64,000 bases of DNA from Brachymonas wangyanguii (GCF_045055315.1 NZ_CP173677.1:1-64000), one strand, 5' to 3'; shown: positions 33,964-43,571, counted from the first letter of the stretch. Notes: generated by a model from the sequence alone, not told the origin. Made by a program: numbers and translations.

Positions 33964-35085
33964 TCAGGCCGGCACCACCGTCATGTCGGTACGCGGCACG
34001 CTGGTGGCGACGCCGTCAAAGTCGGTCCAGCACTGCTGCTGGAAGTCGTACAGCTTGCACTTGCCGGCGGTCTCGAAGTACCACTTCCAGGAAAAGGGCT
34101 GCACCACGATGCGGCCGGGCAGCAGCTCTTCCAGGCGGTGCTGGGCGTTCTTCAGCTGGTACAGCGGAATCGTCATGTCCACATGGTGTGCAGTGTGCTC
34201 CATGATGTGGTGCATGGCGGCGCCAATCTTGAACGGGAAAGTCAGGTGCACGGTGGTGGAAACGAACGGCGCTGCCTTGCCCCAGGCCGACTTGTCGTTC
34301 TGCCAGCTCACCTTCTCGTGCGTGTGGTGCACATAGACGACGAAGCCGATCATGTAGAACCAGAACATCAGCGGAGCAGCCATGCCGAACAGGAAGGCCT
34401 GCCACACCGGCTGTTCGAAGGCCAGCGCCAGCAGCGTGATCGCCACGGCCCAGACCAGCCAGAAGACCAGCACCAGGATGTTGTCCCAGATGAAGACGGA
34501 ACGGCGCGTCGGCATGTACTTCTTGTTCGGGAAGAACTCGCGGTGCCACCAGATCTCGATCATGTAGTAGATGCCGGCACCCCAGCCGCTGCGGTAGATA
34601 CGCTGCAGCAGGCGCTTGGTCGGCGACAGCGCGTCGTACTCTTCCTTGGTCAGCGGCTCCCAGACGAAGTCCACGCCCTTCAGGCAGGTGTAGCCGTGGT
34701 GGATCACGTTGTGGCCCACGTCCCACAGGCTGTAGGCGGTAAGCGAAGGCATGAAGGCGATGCGGCCCAGCCACTTGTTGAGCTGGCGGTTCGGCGTCAG
34801 ACTCATGTGGCAGGCGTCGTGGCCAATGATGAACAGGCGGCCGATGACAAAGCCGGCAGCCAGACCGCACAGCAGCTGCAGCCACCAGGCTTCAAACAGC
34901 ACGGCGCCGGCGATCAGCGCAAAGAACAGGGCAAAATCGATGACCAGCAGCACAAAGGCGTGCCAGTTGTCGCGTTGGGCAAAGGGAGCGGTCCAGGAAC
35001 GGATGACCTTGCGATGGGGCATCGGCTGGTCGGGAGTGATCGGCTGCGCCGTATCCACGGTCGCTTGCTGGGAAGTCTCGGTCAT
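33964..35085 (-). CDS. Membrane fatty-acid desaturase
   Basis: A 373-residue membrane di-iron desaturase. Three histidine boxes are present: HDACH, HNVIHH and HHIMEHTAHHVD. Four to six membrane helices lie between them. The spacing is that of acyl-lipid/omega-6 type desaturases, which introduce cis double bonds into phospholipid acyl chains, but the position cannot be told. The ATG at 35085 is taken as start; a GTG three codons earlier is the alternative. It has its own terminator and interrupts the pgk-pyk order common in Burkholderiales. Confidence 0.87.
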   Translation of the reverse strand: MTETSQQATVDTAQPITPDQPMPHRKVIRSWTAPFAQRDNWHAFVLLVIDFALFFALIAGAVLFEAWWLQLLCGLAAGFVIGRLFIIGHDACHMSLTPNRQLNKWLGRIAFMPSLTAYSLWDVGHNVIHHGYTCLKGVDFVWEPLTKEEYDALSPTKRLLQRIYRSGWGAGIYYMIEIWWHREFFPNKKYMPTRRSVFIWDNILVLVFWLVWAVAITLLALAFEQPVWQAFLFGMAAPLMFWFYMIGFVVYVHHTHEKVSWQNDKSAWGKAAPFVSTTVHLTFPFKIGAAMHHIMEHTAHHVDMTIPLYQLKNAQHRLEELLPGRIVVQPFSWKWYFETAGKCKLYDFQQQCWTDFDGVATSVPRTDMTVVPA

Positions 35086-35094
35086 ATCTCTCAC

Positions 35095-35418
35095 ATCTCA
35101 GTGCGGGCGGCAGTCGGCAAGCGTCTGCACTGGAAGAAGGGCCTGCAGCCACGCACTGATGTGGCTGCTACCCTCACGGGCGCGCGCCCATGAACCTCTC
35201 ATTGTATGAATGATGAGAATATGAGGCCAGTCTTGGCCTTACCGCAGTGCAGCACAAACCCCTTGTGATTCGTCCACAGGGGCTGCAGGCCCCGATTCTG
35301 CAGCTTTTCTGCAACAGTTAACGTCGCAATCGCACCACCGTGCTTTTTTAGCAAAAGCCAGAAAGCCCGGTTGACGGGCCTTGTGGCAGGCCCCAGGCGG
35401 AGCCTGCAAGCCGGATCC
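35095..35418. other. 324-base gap between the desaturase and pgk
   Basis: The part next to pgk holds its terminator (35350-35381). On the minus strand a TACAAT (35206 to 35201) with a poor CTGGCC -35 at 18 bases (35230 to 35225) could be the desaturase promoter, and a 6-bp AGGCCA/TGGCCT hairpin overlaps the -35. A 99-codon open frame through this region (35498-35199, minus) overlaps pgk and looks random. Nothing else is seen, and no recognisable RNA gene. Confidence 0.4.
35350..35381 (-). terminator. Probable intrinsic terminator of pgk
   Basis: On the minus strand GCCCG and CGGGC (35379-35365) form a 5-bp GC stem with a TCAAC loop, followed by TTTCTGGCTTTTGC. The stem is short but is placed about 40 bases after pgk and has a T-rich tail. 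Confidence 0.6.
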
Positions 35419-36612
35419 TTACGCCGCGGCGCGCTTGCCCAGGATCTCGAATGCCGGCAGCGTCTTGCCTTCCAGCACTTCCAGGAAAGCGCCACCACCG
35501 GTGGAGATATAGCTCACGTCCTTGTCAATGCCGTACTTGGCGATCGCCGCCAGCGTGTCGCCGCCACCGGCGATGCTGAAGGCATCGGAAGCGGCAATCG
35601 CGCGCGCGATGGTTTCGGTGCCGTGGGCAAACTGGTCGAACTCGAACACGCCGACCGGGCCGTTCCAGACGATGGTACCGGCGGCCTTGAGCTTGTCGGC
35701 CAGCAGCTGCGCCGTCTTGGGGCCGATGTCCAGGATCATGTCGTCTTCGGCGACGTCCTTGGCATCCTTGATTTCGGCAGCAGCATCGGCGGCAAAGGCC
35801 TTGGCAGTCACCACATCGACCGGGATCGGCACTTCGGCGCCACGCTCCTTCATCTTGGCGATCACCTTCTTCGCCTCGTCCACCAGGTCGCCCTCGGCCA
35901 GCGACTTGCCGATGTGCAGGCCTTCGGCCAGCATGAAGGTGTTGGCAATGCCGCCACCAACGATCAGGCCATCGACCTTGTCGGCCAGGCTTTGCAGGAT
36001 GGTCAGCTTGGTGGAGACCTTGCTGCCGGCCACGATGGCGATCAGCGGGCGCTTGGGGTTGGCCAGGGCAGTGCCGATGGCGTCCATCTCGGCCGCCAGC
36101 AGCGGACCGGCACTGGCGATCGGCGCGTACTGCGCAATGCCGTAGGTCGTGCCTTCGGCGCGGTGCGCGGTGCCAAAGGCGTCGTGCACGAAGATGTCGC
36201 ACAGCTGGCCCAGCTTTTCGGCCAGTTCCGGCTTGTTCTTCTTTTCGCCCACGTTCAGGCGGCAGTTTTCCAGCAGCACCAGCTCACCCGGCTGCACCTC
36301 GACGCCGTCCAGCCAGTTGCTGACCAGCGGCACGTCGCGGCCCAGCAGCTCGCCCAGGCGCGCCGCCACCGGCGACAGCGAGTCTTCCGGCTTGAATTCG
36401 CCCTCGGTCGGGCGGCCCAGGTGGGAAGTGACCATGACGGCGGCACCGGCTTCCAGCGCCATGCGGATGCAGGGCAGCGAGGCACGGATGCGGGTGTCTT
36501 CGGTGATGTTGCCTTCGCCGTCCTGCGGCACGTTCAGGTCGGCACGGATGAAGACGCGCTTGCCCTTGGCCTGGCCGTTGGCGCACAGATCGGAAAAACG
36601 GATGAATTGCAT
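35419..36612 (-). CDS. pgk: Phosphoglycerate kinase
   Basis: PGK makes ATP from 1,3-bisphosphoglycerate. The 397-residue protein has the N-terminal substrate domain (RVFIRADLNVPQD, TSHLGRP) and the C-terminal nucleotide domain (AIVAGSKVSTKLTIL, WNGPVGVFEF, GGGDTLAAI, STGGGAFLE). The start is MQFIRFSDL with an AGGGA-type site; the open frame upstream does not resemble the family. It diverges from the universal stress gene across 131 bases. Confidence 0.98.
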   Translation of the reverse strand: MQFIRFSDLCANGQAKGKRVFIRADLNVPQDGEGNITEDTRIRASLPCIRMALEAGAAVMVTSHLGRPTEGEFKPEDSLSPVAARLGELLGRDVPLVSNWLDGVEVQPGELVLLENCRLNVGEKKNKPELAEKLGQLCDIFVHDAFGTAHRAEGTTYGIAQYAPIASAGPLLAAEMDAIGTALANPKRPLIAIVAGSKVSTKLTILQSLADKVDGLIVGGGIANTFMLAEGLHIGKSLAEGDLVDEAKKVIAKMKERGAEVPIPVDVVTAKAFAADAAAEIKDAKDVAEDDMILDIGPKTAQLLADKLKAAGTIVWNGPVGVFEFDQFAHGTETIARAIAASDAFSIAGGGDTLAAIAKYGIDKDVSYISTGGGAFLEVLEGKTLPAFEILGKRAAA

Positions 36613-36743
36613 GGAGTGTCCCTGTAAGAATGATGAAAATCCTGTGACTGCGGCCATTATAGAAAAGCTGGCAGCTCCTGCTGCCGCTGCGTACGCGCCT
36701 GTACACTGGAAGCAGCACGACCACGAGAACAAGGAGTACCCGC

Positions 36744-37199
36744 ATGAAGATCCTGATCGCCATCGACGGCAGCCAAGTGTCCCACCACGAGGTGCAGTAC
36801 GCGCTGCAACTGGTGCGCAACGGCCTGCGCGCCAGCGTGGTGCTGGCCAACGTGCAGGAATCGCCCAGCACCTACGAACGCCTGACGGCGCAGGGCAACG
36901 AGGAAATGCTGGCCAACGTGGCCTATGGTGCCGGCACCGACGCGCTGGCCGACTCGGTACGCCTGATCGAACAGGCCGGTGTCAGCTACGTCACCGAAGT
37001 GATCAGCAGCGGCAATCCGGCGCAATCCATCATCGAGCTGGTGCACCTGCACGGCTGCGACCTGATCATCACCGGCACGCGCGCCCAGGGCATGTTGCGC
37101 AACATGCTGGGCGGATCGGTCTCGCGCGAGCTGATTGACGATGCCCCGGTGCCGGTGCTGGTGGTCAAGCTGCCCGATCCGATCCTGTCCGAACCCTGA
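36744..37199 (+). CDS. Universal stress protein (UspA family)
   Basis: A 151-residue single Usp domain. The N-terminus MKILIAIDGSQVS and the ATP-binding motif GTRAQGMLRNMLGGSVS (of the G-x2-G-x9-G-[ST] type) suggest an ATP-binding UspA. These proteins promote survival under stress by mechanisms that vary. AAGGAG lies eight bases before the ATG. It ends three bases before the stop of the convergent binding-protein gene, so the two transcripts must meet. Confidence 0.93.
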   Translation: MKILIAIDGSQVSHHEVQYALQLVRNGLRASVVLANVQESPSTYERLTAQGNEEMLANVAYGAGTDALADSVRLIEQAGVSYVTEVISSGNPAQSIIELVHLHGCDLIITGTRAQGMLRNMLGGSVSRELIDDAPVPVLVVKLPDPILSEP

Positions 37200-37202
37200 G
37201 GC

Positions 37203-38408
37203 TTACTGCTCGACGCGCTTGCCGTCCTGGAAACGGTACAAGGTCACGGCCGGCTTCTGCAGCTCGCCACGCGGCGTGAAGCTGATCTCGCCGGTCAGGC
37301 CCTGGTACTGCAGCGCCGCCAGCTTCGGCAGATAGACCTTGGGATCAGTGGAATCGGCCTGCTTCATGGCCGCCACCAGCACCTGGGTGGCATCGTAGGA
37401 GTACGGGCTGTAGATCTGGAACTGGCCGCTGTAGGCCTTGTTGTAGCGCTGCAGCCAGTCCTGGCCGCCCTGCATGCGTTGCACCGAAATGCCGCCGGTG
37501 GCACAGATCACGTTCTGCACGGTAGCGACGTTGCCGGACAGCTCGGGCATGCGCTCGGTACACAGCGGATCGCCACCGAGCAGCTTGACCTGGCTCATGC
37601 CGAGCTGCTGCATCTGGCGCAGCATCGGGCCGCCTTGCGCATCCAGGCCGCCAAACATGATGGCATCCGGGTTGCGTGCCTTGATCGAGGTCAGGATCGG
37701 CATGAAGTCGGTCGCCCGGTCATTGGTGAATTCGCGCACCACGACTTCCATGCCGTTCTGCTTCGCGGCCTCCTCGAAGGTATCGGCCAGGCCCTGGCCA
37801 AACGCCGTGCGGTCATCGACGATGGCCACCGTCTTCACGCCCTGCTGGGCGGCGCTGGCCGCTACCGCTTCGGCCAGCTGGTTGTCGTTGGCAATCACGC
37901 GGAAGGTGGTGTTGTAGCCGGCCTTGGTCACGTCCGGGTTGGTCGCTGCCGGCGTCACGTGCGGGATGCCGCACTTGTTGTAGACGTCCGCAGCCGGAAT
38001 CGTGGTGCCGGATTGCAGGTGGCCGACCACGCCGGCCACCTTGGCGTCACACATCTTCTGCGCCACGGTGGTGGCCTGGCGCGGGTCGCCGGCATCGTCC
38101 TCGGCCACCAGCTTGAAGTGCACCGGCTTGCCGCCAATCACCGGCTGGCTGGCGTTGATGTCGTCAATCGCCATGCGCACGCCGTTTTCCACGTCCTTGC
38201 CGACGTGGGCAATGCCACCGGACAGCGGGCTGACGGTGCCGATCAGCACCTCGACCGCATCGGCGGCTGCGGAGGCGGTGGCCGAAGCGGCAGCGGAAGC
38301 CGCACCGGCTGCCGGAGCTGCCTCCTGCTTCGAGCAGGCCGCCAGTGACAGCATCGCGCCAAGCGCGCACAGGGACAGGGCAAAAGGGATGCGGGAGGAA
38401 GAGGTCAT
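37203..38408 (-). CDS. Branched-chain amino-acid type ABC substrate-binding lipoprotein (LivK-like), orphan
   Basis: A 401-residue protein with a lipoprotein signal (LSLAAC, Cys 25), an Ala/Ser-rich linker (about 28-52) and a type I periplasmic binding fold (IGTVSPLSGGIAHVGKDVENGVRMAIDDIN). Members bind leucine/isoleucine/valine or other amino acids and amides. No permease or ATPase genes lie near, so it must serve a remote transporter or act as a sensor. The upstream neighbours azlC and azlD export branched-chain amino acids, so a shared substrate class is conceivable. Confidence 0.9.
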   Translation of the reverse strand: MTSSSRIPFALSLCALGAMLSLAACSKQEAAPAAGAASAAASATASAAADAVEVLIGTVSPLSGGIAHVGKDVENGVRMAIDDINASQPVIGGKPVHFKLVAEDDAGDPRQATTVAQKMCDAKVAGVVGHLQSGTTIPAADVYNKCGIPHVTPAATNPDVTKAGYNTTFRVIANDNQLAEAVAASAAQQGVKTVAIVDDRTAFGQGLADTFEEAAKQNGMEVVVREFTNDRATDFMPILTSIKARNPDAIMFGGLDAQGGPMLRQMQQLGMSQVKLLGGDPLCTERMPELSGNVATVQNVICATGGISVQRMQGGQDWLQRYNKAYSGQFQIYSPYSYDATQVLVAAMKQADSTDPKVYLPKLAALQYQGLTGEISFTPRGELQKPAVTLYRFQDGKRVEQ

Positions 38409-38476
38409 GGGCAGTCTCGCAGGCTAGTCCGCGGGGCAAGGCGCCCCAAAAGGACTAGTTTACGCCAGCACGTGTG

Positions 38477-38827
38477 CTACCAGCCCAGCCCCAGATGCAG
38501 CGGCAGGTACACCGCCATGCCGACCAGGATCGTGCCCATGACGCTGCGCCGGCGGAAGTACCAGAGCGCACCAGCCAGTGCGCCATACAGGCGGGCATCG
38601 TTCCAGCTGGCCAGTTCGCCTTGCGTGACGGCAATTTCCGGGATCACCAGGGCCGCCAGTGCCGCCACCGGCGCGTACTTGAGGCTGCGCTGGAACCAGG
38701 TCGGCATCGGCAGATTGCGCCGCGAGATGAAGAAGAAGCTGCGCGAGACAATCGTCACCAGCGTCAGGCCGATGATGATGAGGATGGTGAGCCAGTCGGT
38801 CTGGCCCGGTACGCTGATAATGCTCAT
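38477..38827 (-). CDS. azlD: AzlD family branched-chain amino-acid exporter, small subunit
   Basis: A 116-residue protein with four membrane helices that matches AzlD (TWFQRSLKYAPVAALAALVIPEI). AzlD works with AzlC to export branched-chain amino acids. The ATG overlaps the azlC stop (ATGA), so the two subunits are made together. The long open frame upstream lies inside azlC. Confidence 0.9.
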   Translation of the reverse strand: MSIISVPGQTDWLTILIIIGLTLVTIVSRSFFFISRRNLPMPTWFQRSLKYAPVAALAALVIPEIAVTQGELASWNDARLYGALAGALWYFRRRSVMGTILVGMAVYLPLHLGLGW

Positions 38828-39648
38828 GGGCGCCCCTGGCGGCGCTGGCGCGCTTCCTGCTCTTCCACATGGCGGCGCAGCACGGTGTATTCCAGCAGCA
38901 GGCAGATGCCAACCGAGAGCAGGATCGCCACCACCAGGTTCAGCTTGAGTGGCAGCGCATAGGCCATTACCGCCACGCCACCGGCCAGGATCGCCGTGAG
39001 AATGCGCATGCGGCTGTCCAGCATCGCGCACATCACGCCCAGCACCGCCAGCGTGCCGGCAAAACCCAGCCCCCAGGATGTCGGCAAGGTACTGGCCAGC
39101 AGCACGCCAGTCAGGCAGGCGACACACCAGTTGACGTAGTTGGCCGCCGTATTGCCAACATACCAGGCGACCTGCTCGCCTCGCAGCTGCGGATCGTGCG
39201 TGGCCGGATGCGGATGGCGCTGGGTGAACAGCACGTAGTTGACGTCACCCGACAGGTAGCCAAACATCATGCGCTCCCGGAACGGCAGGTGCATCACGTA
39301 GTTGCGCAAGTGCGCGCTGAACACGACAAAACGCAGGTTGACGCAGAACGCCGCCACCAGGATCACCCAGACCGGCGCACCGGCCACGATCAGCGGCAGC
39401 GCCGCCAGCTGGGCAGTACCGGCAAACACCAGCACTGTCATCAGCATGGCCTCGAACAGGCTGAGGCCGGAATTGCTCATGGCGACACCCGTCATCAGGC
39501 CCCAGGAGGCAATGCCGAGCGCGATCTGGTAGTAGTTGCGCCAGCCCTCGCGGAAGGCCGGCTGGCGGATCATCGCCGGCGACAGGACAGGCGGCTCCAG
39601 CGCGCGGTCGCGCGGCGCCAGCCCGGAGGTGGAAACGGCAGTGCTCAT
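38824..39648 (-). CDS. azlC: AzlC family branched-chain amino-acid exporter, large subunit
   Basis: A 274-residue membrane protein with about seven helices. The AzlC-type features include AFREGWRNYYQIALGIASWGLMTG and the NLRFVVFSAHLRNY block. It exports branched-chain amino acids with AzlD; homologues include E. coli YgaZ. It begins 15 bases after fmt and is probably in the same transcript. Confidence 0.9.
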   Translation of the reverse strand: MSTAVSTSGLAPRDRALEPPVLSPAMIRQPAFREGWRNYYQIALGIASWGLMTGVAMSNSGLSLFEAMLMTVLVFAGTAQLAALPLIVAGAPVWVILVAAFCVNLRFVVFSAHLRNYVMHLPFRERMMFGYLSGDVNYVLFTQRHPHPATHDPQLRGEQVAWYVGNTAANYVNWCVACLTGVLLASTLPTSWGLGFAGTLAVLGVMCAMLDSRMRILTAILAGGVAVMAYALPLKLNLVVAILLSVGICLLLEYTVLRRHVEEQEARQRRQGRP

Positions 39649-39663
39649 GGAAGTACAGGGAGT

Positions 39664-40650
39664 TCAGTCGGCCTGCTGGCCCAGCACGGTTCCTGCCGGC
39701 AGGGCAAAGCCGCGCAGCCAGTCGGCCACCGGCAGGCGCTTGCCGCCAGCGCGCTGCAGCATGGTCAGCCGCAGCACGCGGCCATCGCCACAGGCGACAT
39801 CGATGCCATCGGCACCACTGGCCAGCACCTGGCCCGGCGTGGCCTGGCTGTCCTGCTCCAGCAGCTGTGCCGCATGCACCTTGACCAGCTCGTGCTGGCC
39901 TTCGGCATTCGGTGCCGTGGTGTGCGCAATCGGAAACGGCGTGAAGGCGCGCACGCGGCGCGCAATCTGGTCCGCCGAGTCTTGCCAGTTAATGCGGGCT
40001 TCGGCCTTCTCGATCTTGTGTGCGTAAGTGATGCCGTCTGCGGGCTGCGGCGTGGCCGGTGGCAGGCCACCGCAGGCAGCCAGCTCCAGCGCCTCCACGA
40101 TCAGGCGGCCGCCCAGATCGGCCAGCTGGTCGTGCAGACTGGCGGTGGTAGCGGCAGCCGTGATCGGCAGGCGCTCGGTCAGCAGCATGTCGCCGGTATC
40201 CAGGCCGATGTCCATCTGCATGATGGTGACGCCGGTCTCGGCATCGCCGGATTCGATGGCGCGATGGATGGGCGCAGCACCGCGCCAGCGCGGCAGCAGG
40301 CTGGCATGGATGTTCAGGCAGCCGAGGCGCGGCAGGTCCAGCACCCATTGCGGCAGGATCAGGCCGTAGGCCGCCACCACCATCACGTCGGGCTGCACCT
40401 GCAGCAAGGCCTCGCGTGCCTGCGCCGCCTCATCGGCATACTTGCCATCGAGCTTCAGACCGTGCGGCTGCTGCACCGGAATGCCATGCGCCAGCGCCGT
40501 CTGCTTGACCGGCGAGGCCTGCAGCTTCATGCCGCGCCCGGCCGGACGATCCGGCTGCGTCAGCACCAGCGGCACTTCGAAACCGGCCTGCAGCAGGCGC
40601 TGCAGCGCCACCTGGGCAAACTCCGGCGTACCGGCAAACACCACTTTCAT
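39664..40650 (-). CDS. fmt: Methionyl-tRNA formyltransferase
   Basis: Fmt formylates initiator Met-tRNA with 10-formyl-THF. The 328-residue protein starts MKVVFAGTPEFA and has the formyl-donor pocket with the catalytic Asn-His-Asp set (CLNIHASLLPRWRGAAPI and a following Asp in MDIGLDTGDML). The C-terminal OB-like domain binds tRNA. It follows def by 18 bases in the standard def-fmt pairing. Confidence 0.97.
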   Translation of the reverse strand: MKVVFAGTPEFAQVALQRLLQAGFEVPLVLTQPDRPAGRGMKLQASPVKQTALAHGIPVQQPHGLKLDGKYADEAAQAREALLQVQPDVMVVAAYGLILPQWVLDLPRLGCLNIHASLLPRWRGAAPIHRAIESGDAETGVTIMQMDIGLDTGDMLLTERLPITAAATTASLHDQLADLGGRLIVEALELAACGGLPPATPQPADGITYAHKIEKAEARINWQDSADQIARRVRAFTPFPIAHTTAPNAEGQHELVKVHAAQLLEQDSQATPGQVLASGADGIDVACGDGRVLRLTMLQRAGGKRLPVADWLRGFALPAGTVLGQQAD

Positions 40651-40668
40651 GGAAGATCCTGCCCGTGC

Positions 40669-41202
40669 TTATGCCGACTGGCGGGATTTCTGCTCGCGCT
40701 CGGCTTCACGCTGCGCCTTGACCAGCTTGGTCTTGATGCGGCCACGCTTGAGCGGCGACAGGTATTCGACAAACACCTTGCCGGCCAGGTGATCCATTTC
40801 GTGCTGCAGGCAGACCGCCAGCAGGCCATCGGCCTCGATCACGCGGCTGTTGCCCTGCTCGTCCAGTGCGCGCACATGCACTTGCGCGGCACGCTCCACG
40901 CCATCGTAGATGCCGGGCACCGACAGGCAGCCCTCGTCACCGCGTACGCGCTCTTCGCTGGCCCAGACGATTTCCGGGTTGATCACCACCAGGCGCTGGT
41001 CGCGCGATTCGGACACGTCGATCACCACCACGCGCTCATGCACATCGACCTGGGTAGCCGCCAGGCCGATGCCATTGGCTTCGTACATGGTCTCGAACAT
41101 GTCATCCAGCAGCGTGCGGATGCGCTCGTCCACCTGCGCCACGGGCTTGGCCACGGTGTGCAGCTTGGGATCGGGATAGACAAGAATGGGAAGCAGGGCC
41201 AT
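40669..41202 (-). CDS. def: Peptide deformylase
   Basis: Def removes the formyl group from new proteins using a metal ion. The 177-residue product has all three motifs: GIGLAATQ, EGCLSVPG and HEMDHLAG, with the Cys and two His that hold the metal. An Arg/Lys/Glu-rich C-terminal tail follows. The start is MALLPILVYPDPKL. It is divergent from dprA across 178 bases, an AT-rich stretch in its last 40 bases. Confidence 0.97.
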   Translation of the reverse strand: MALLPILVYPDPKLHTVAKPVAQVDERIRTLLDDMFETMYEANGIGLAATQVDVHERVVVIDVSESRDQRLVVINPEIVWASEERVRGDEGCLSVPGIYDGVERAAQVHVRALDEQGNSRVIEADGLLAVCLQHEMDHLAGKVFVEYLSPLKRGRIKTKLVKAQREAEREQKSRQSA

Positions 41203-41380
41203 GGAATCACTCGAAAGACAGCAGGCCACCTGCAGTGGCCGAATACCGGTATTTTCCCGTGTTTTGCCATTTCCTGCAGCAGGCCGCACGCTTGGCCACG
41301 CTGTTGTCAGGCACATGGCGGCAAAATCCGCCGGAATCGCACGATAATCAATACTTTGTATTTAAATTGGATGATTCCGC

Positions 41381-42529
41381 ATGAGCGATGAGGAACTGGT
41401 CGCCTGGCTGCAGCTGCTGCAGGCACACGGCATTGGCCCGGACACGGCACGCCGGCTGCTGGCCAGCTTCGGCCTGCCGCAGCAGGTCGTGGCGCAATCG
41501 CGCCATGCACTGGAACAGGTCATCAGCAGCCGCCAGGCCGAGGCGCTGCTGCATCCGTCCGAAGACACGCTGGCGCTGATCGAGCGCACCCGCCAATGGC
41601 TGCAAGCGCAGGCCGATGGCATTGCGCGCTGGCTGATCCCGCTCGGCAGCCCGGACTACCCGCCACAGCTGCTGCAGACGGCTGATCCGCCGGTGCTGCT
41701 CTATGCCATGGGCCAGCGCGACCGCCTGGCACCCAGCCGCTGCATCGCCATGGCCGGCAGCCGCAACCCGACCAGCCAGGGCGCCGACAATGCCCGCATG
41801 TTTGCACGCAGCTTTGCGCGCCACGGCTGGACCGTGGTGTCGGGGCTGGCGCTCGGCATCGATGCCGCCGCGCACGAAGGCGCGCTCGACGGTTTTGATG
41901 CGCTACAGGAAGCCGGTGCCGCCACCATTGCCGTGGTCGGCACCGGACTGGATCGGGTCTACCCGGCGCAGCATCGCGAACTGGCGCACCGTATCTGCCA
42001 GTCCGGCGTGCTGCTGAGCGAGTTTGCGCTCGGCGCGCCACCGCAGGCGCACCATTTTCCGCGCCGCAACCGTATCCTCTCCGGGCTGTGCCACGGCGTG
42101 CTGATCGTGGAAGCTGCACCGCAATCGGGTTCGCTGATCACGGCACGGCTGGCCAGCGAACAGGGGCGCGAGGTGTTTGCGATTCCCGGATCGATCCACT
42201 CGCCGCAGTCGCGCGGCTGCCATGCACTGATCCGGCAAGGCGCCAAGCTGGTGGAATCCGCGGAAGACGTGCTGGAAGAGCTGCGTCCGCTGCTGCCCGG
42301 ACCGACGCATGCCACCGGCTGGGCGGCCAGCTCGGTCTCGGTCACGCCGGCCGACCAGCCCCACCCGGTGCTGGATGCACTCGGCCACGATCCGGTCAGC
42401 CTGGATGCGCTGCTGGCGCGCACCGGCATGGACACGGCGACACTGCAGGCCGAACTGCTGGCCCTGGAACTGGACGGCCTGGTGGCGCGCCTGCCCGGCG
42501 GGCTATTCCAGCGCCGCGCTGCCGGCTAG
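41381..42529 (+). CDS. dprA: DNA-processing protein DprA
   Basis: DprA binds incoming single-stranded DNA and loads RecA during natural transformation. The 382-residue protein has a helical SAM/HhH-like N-terminal domain (1-75), the Rossmann-like domain (about 115-310; VAMAGSRNPTSQG-like IAMAGSRNPTSQG, VSGLALGIDAAAHEGAL, SLITARLASEQGREVFAIPGS region) and a C-terminal winged-helix (about 320-380). Its presence hints at competence but is not proof. Stop and hprK stop are five bases apart. Confidence 0.95.
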   Translation: MSDEELVAWLQLLQAHGIGPDTARRLLASFGLPQQVVAQSRHALEQVISSRQAEALLHPSEDTLALIERTRQWLQAQADGIARWLIPLGSPDYPPQLLQTADPPVLLYAMGQRDRLAPSRCIAMAGSRNPTSQGADNARMFARSFARHGWTVVSGLALGIDAAAHEGALDGFDALQEAGAATIAVVGTGLDRVYPAQHRELAHRICQSGVLLSEFALGAPPQAHHFPRRNRILSGLCHGVLIVEAAPQSGSLITARLASEQGREVFAIPGSIHSPQSRGCHALIRQGAKLVESAEDVLEELRPLLPGPTHATGWAASSVSVTPADQPHPVLDALGHDPVSLDALLARTGMDTATLQAELLALELDGLVARLPGGLFQRRAAG

Positions 42530-42534
42530 CCGCG

Positions 42535-43494
42535 TCAGTCTTCGGAAAAGCCCTTGGCCATGGCGGCACGCTGGCGCGCGGCAAATTCCTCGTAGACGTT
42601 GATGCCGCGCAGCTGCAGGATCATGTTGCGCACCGCGGCCTCGACCAGCACCGCGATGTTGCGGCCCACCACCACCTGCACCACCACCTTGGGGATCGGC
42701 ACGCCGAGCACGTTCTGCATCAGCGGCTCGGTCGGCAGGCGCTCGTAGTCGCGCTCCAGCGTCTCCTTGCGCACCAGGTGCACGATCATGCGCAGGCGCA
42801 TGCGGCGGCGCACGGCAATCTCGCCGAAGATGGCACGGATATCCAGCAGGCCGATGCCGCGCACCTCCATCAGATTCTGCAGCAGCTCGGGACAGCGGCC
42901 TTCGATCGTGGTCTGGTTGATACGGTACAGGTCCACCGCGTCATCAGCCACCAGGCCGTTGCCGCGCGAGATCAGCTCCAGGCCGAGTTCGCTCTTTCCC
43001 AGTCCGGATTCGCCGGTGATCAGCACGCCCAACCCCAGGATGTCCATGAACACGCCATGCATGGTCTCGCGGCTGGCGAAGTGCTTGGACAGGTAGGTAC
43101 GCAGCAGGTCGATCACGTAGGCGGCGCGCTCGTCGGTGGAGAACATCGGAATCTGCGCGCGCTCGCACAGCTGCAGCAGCGGTTCCGGCGCCGCTTGCGC
43201 ATCGGCCAGGATCACCACCGGCGGTTCCAGCGTCAGGATGCGCGCCGTGCGACGCAGCTGGTCTTCCGGCGAGCATTGCGTCAGGTAGGCGACTTCGCGC
43301 TGGCCCAGGATCTGCACGCGGTAGGGATGGATGTAGTTGAGGTAGCCGACCAGATCGGCGCCGGAACTGGCTTCGCGCACGGCCACTTCGGCAAAACGGC
43401 GCTCGGAAGCACCCAGACCAGCGAGCCACTGCCATTGCAGCGTGGTGCGGAAGGATTCAAACAGGACGTCGGCGCTGATCGCGGTGTGTTTCAT
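42535..43494 (-). CDS. hprK: HPr kinase/phosphorylase
   Basis: HprK phosphorylates and dephosphorylates a serine of HPr or NPr. The 319-residue product has the N-terminal MurF-like domain (to about 125) and the C-terminal kinase domain with Walker A GESGLGKS and the HprK signature EVRGIGLLDIRAIFG. The ATG at 43494 has AGGAG just upstream; an ATG six codons earlier has none. It is the last gene of the group hpf, ptsN, hprK. Confidence 0.96.
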   Translation of the reverse strand: MKHTAISADVLFESFRTTLQWQWLAGLGASERRFAEVAVREASSGADLVGYLNYIHPYRVQILGQREVAYLTQCSPEDQLRRTARILTLEPPVVILADAQAAPEPLLQLCERAQIPMFSTDERAAYVIDLLRTYLSKHFASRETMHGVFMDILGLGVLITGESGLGKSELGLELISRGNGLVADDAVDLYRINQTTIEGRCPELLQNLMEVRGIGLLDIRAIFGEIAVRRRMRLRMIVHLVRKETLERDYERLPTEPLMQNVLGVPIPKVVVQVVVGRNIAVLVEAAVRNMILQLRGINVYEEFAARQRAAMAKGFSED

Positions 43495-43571
43495 GGATGC
43501 GGCTCCTGCCATGAAGGAATGACAATGCCTTCATGGTAGCCGCAAGCGCGCGAAAAAATAAGCGCCGCTAA

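Noticed and set aside
35199..35498. A 99-codon open frame on the minus strand between pgk and the desaturase
   Set aside because: It begins inside pgk in another frame, has no ribosome-binding site and no family features.
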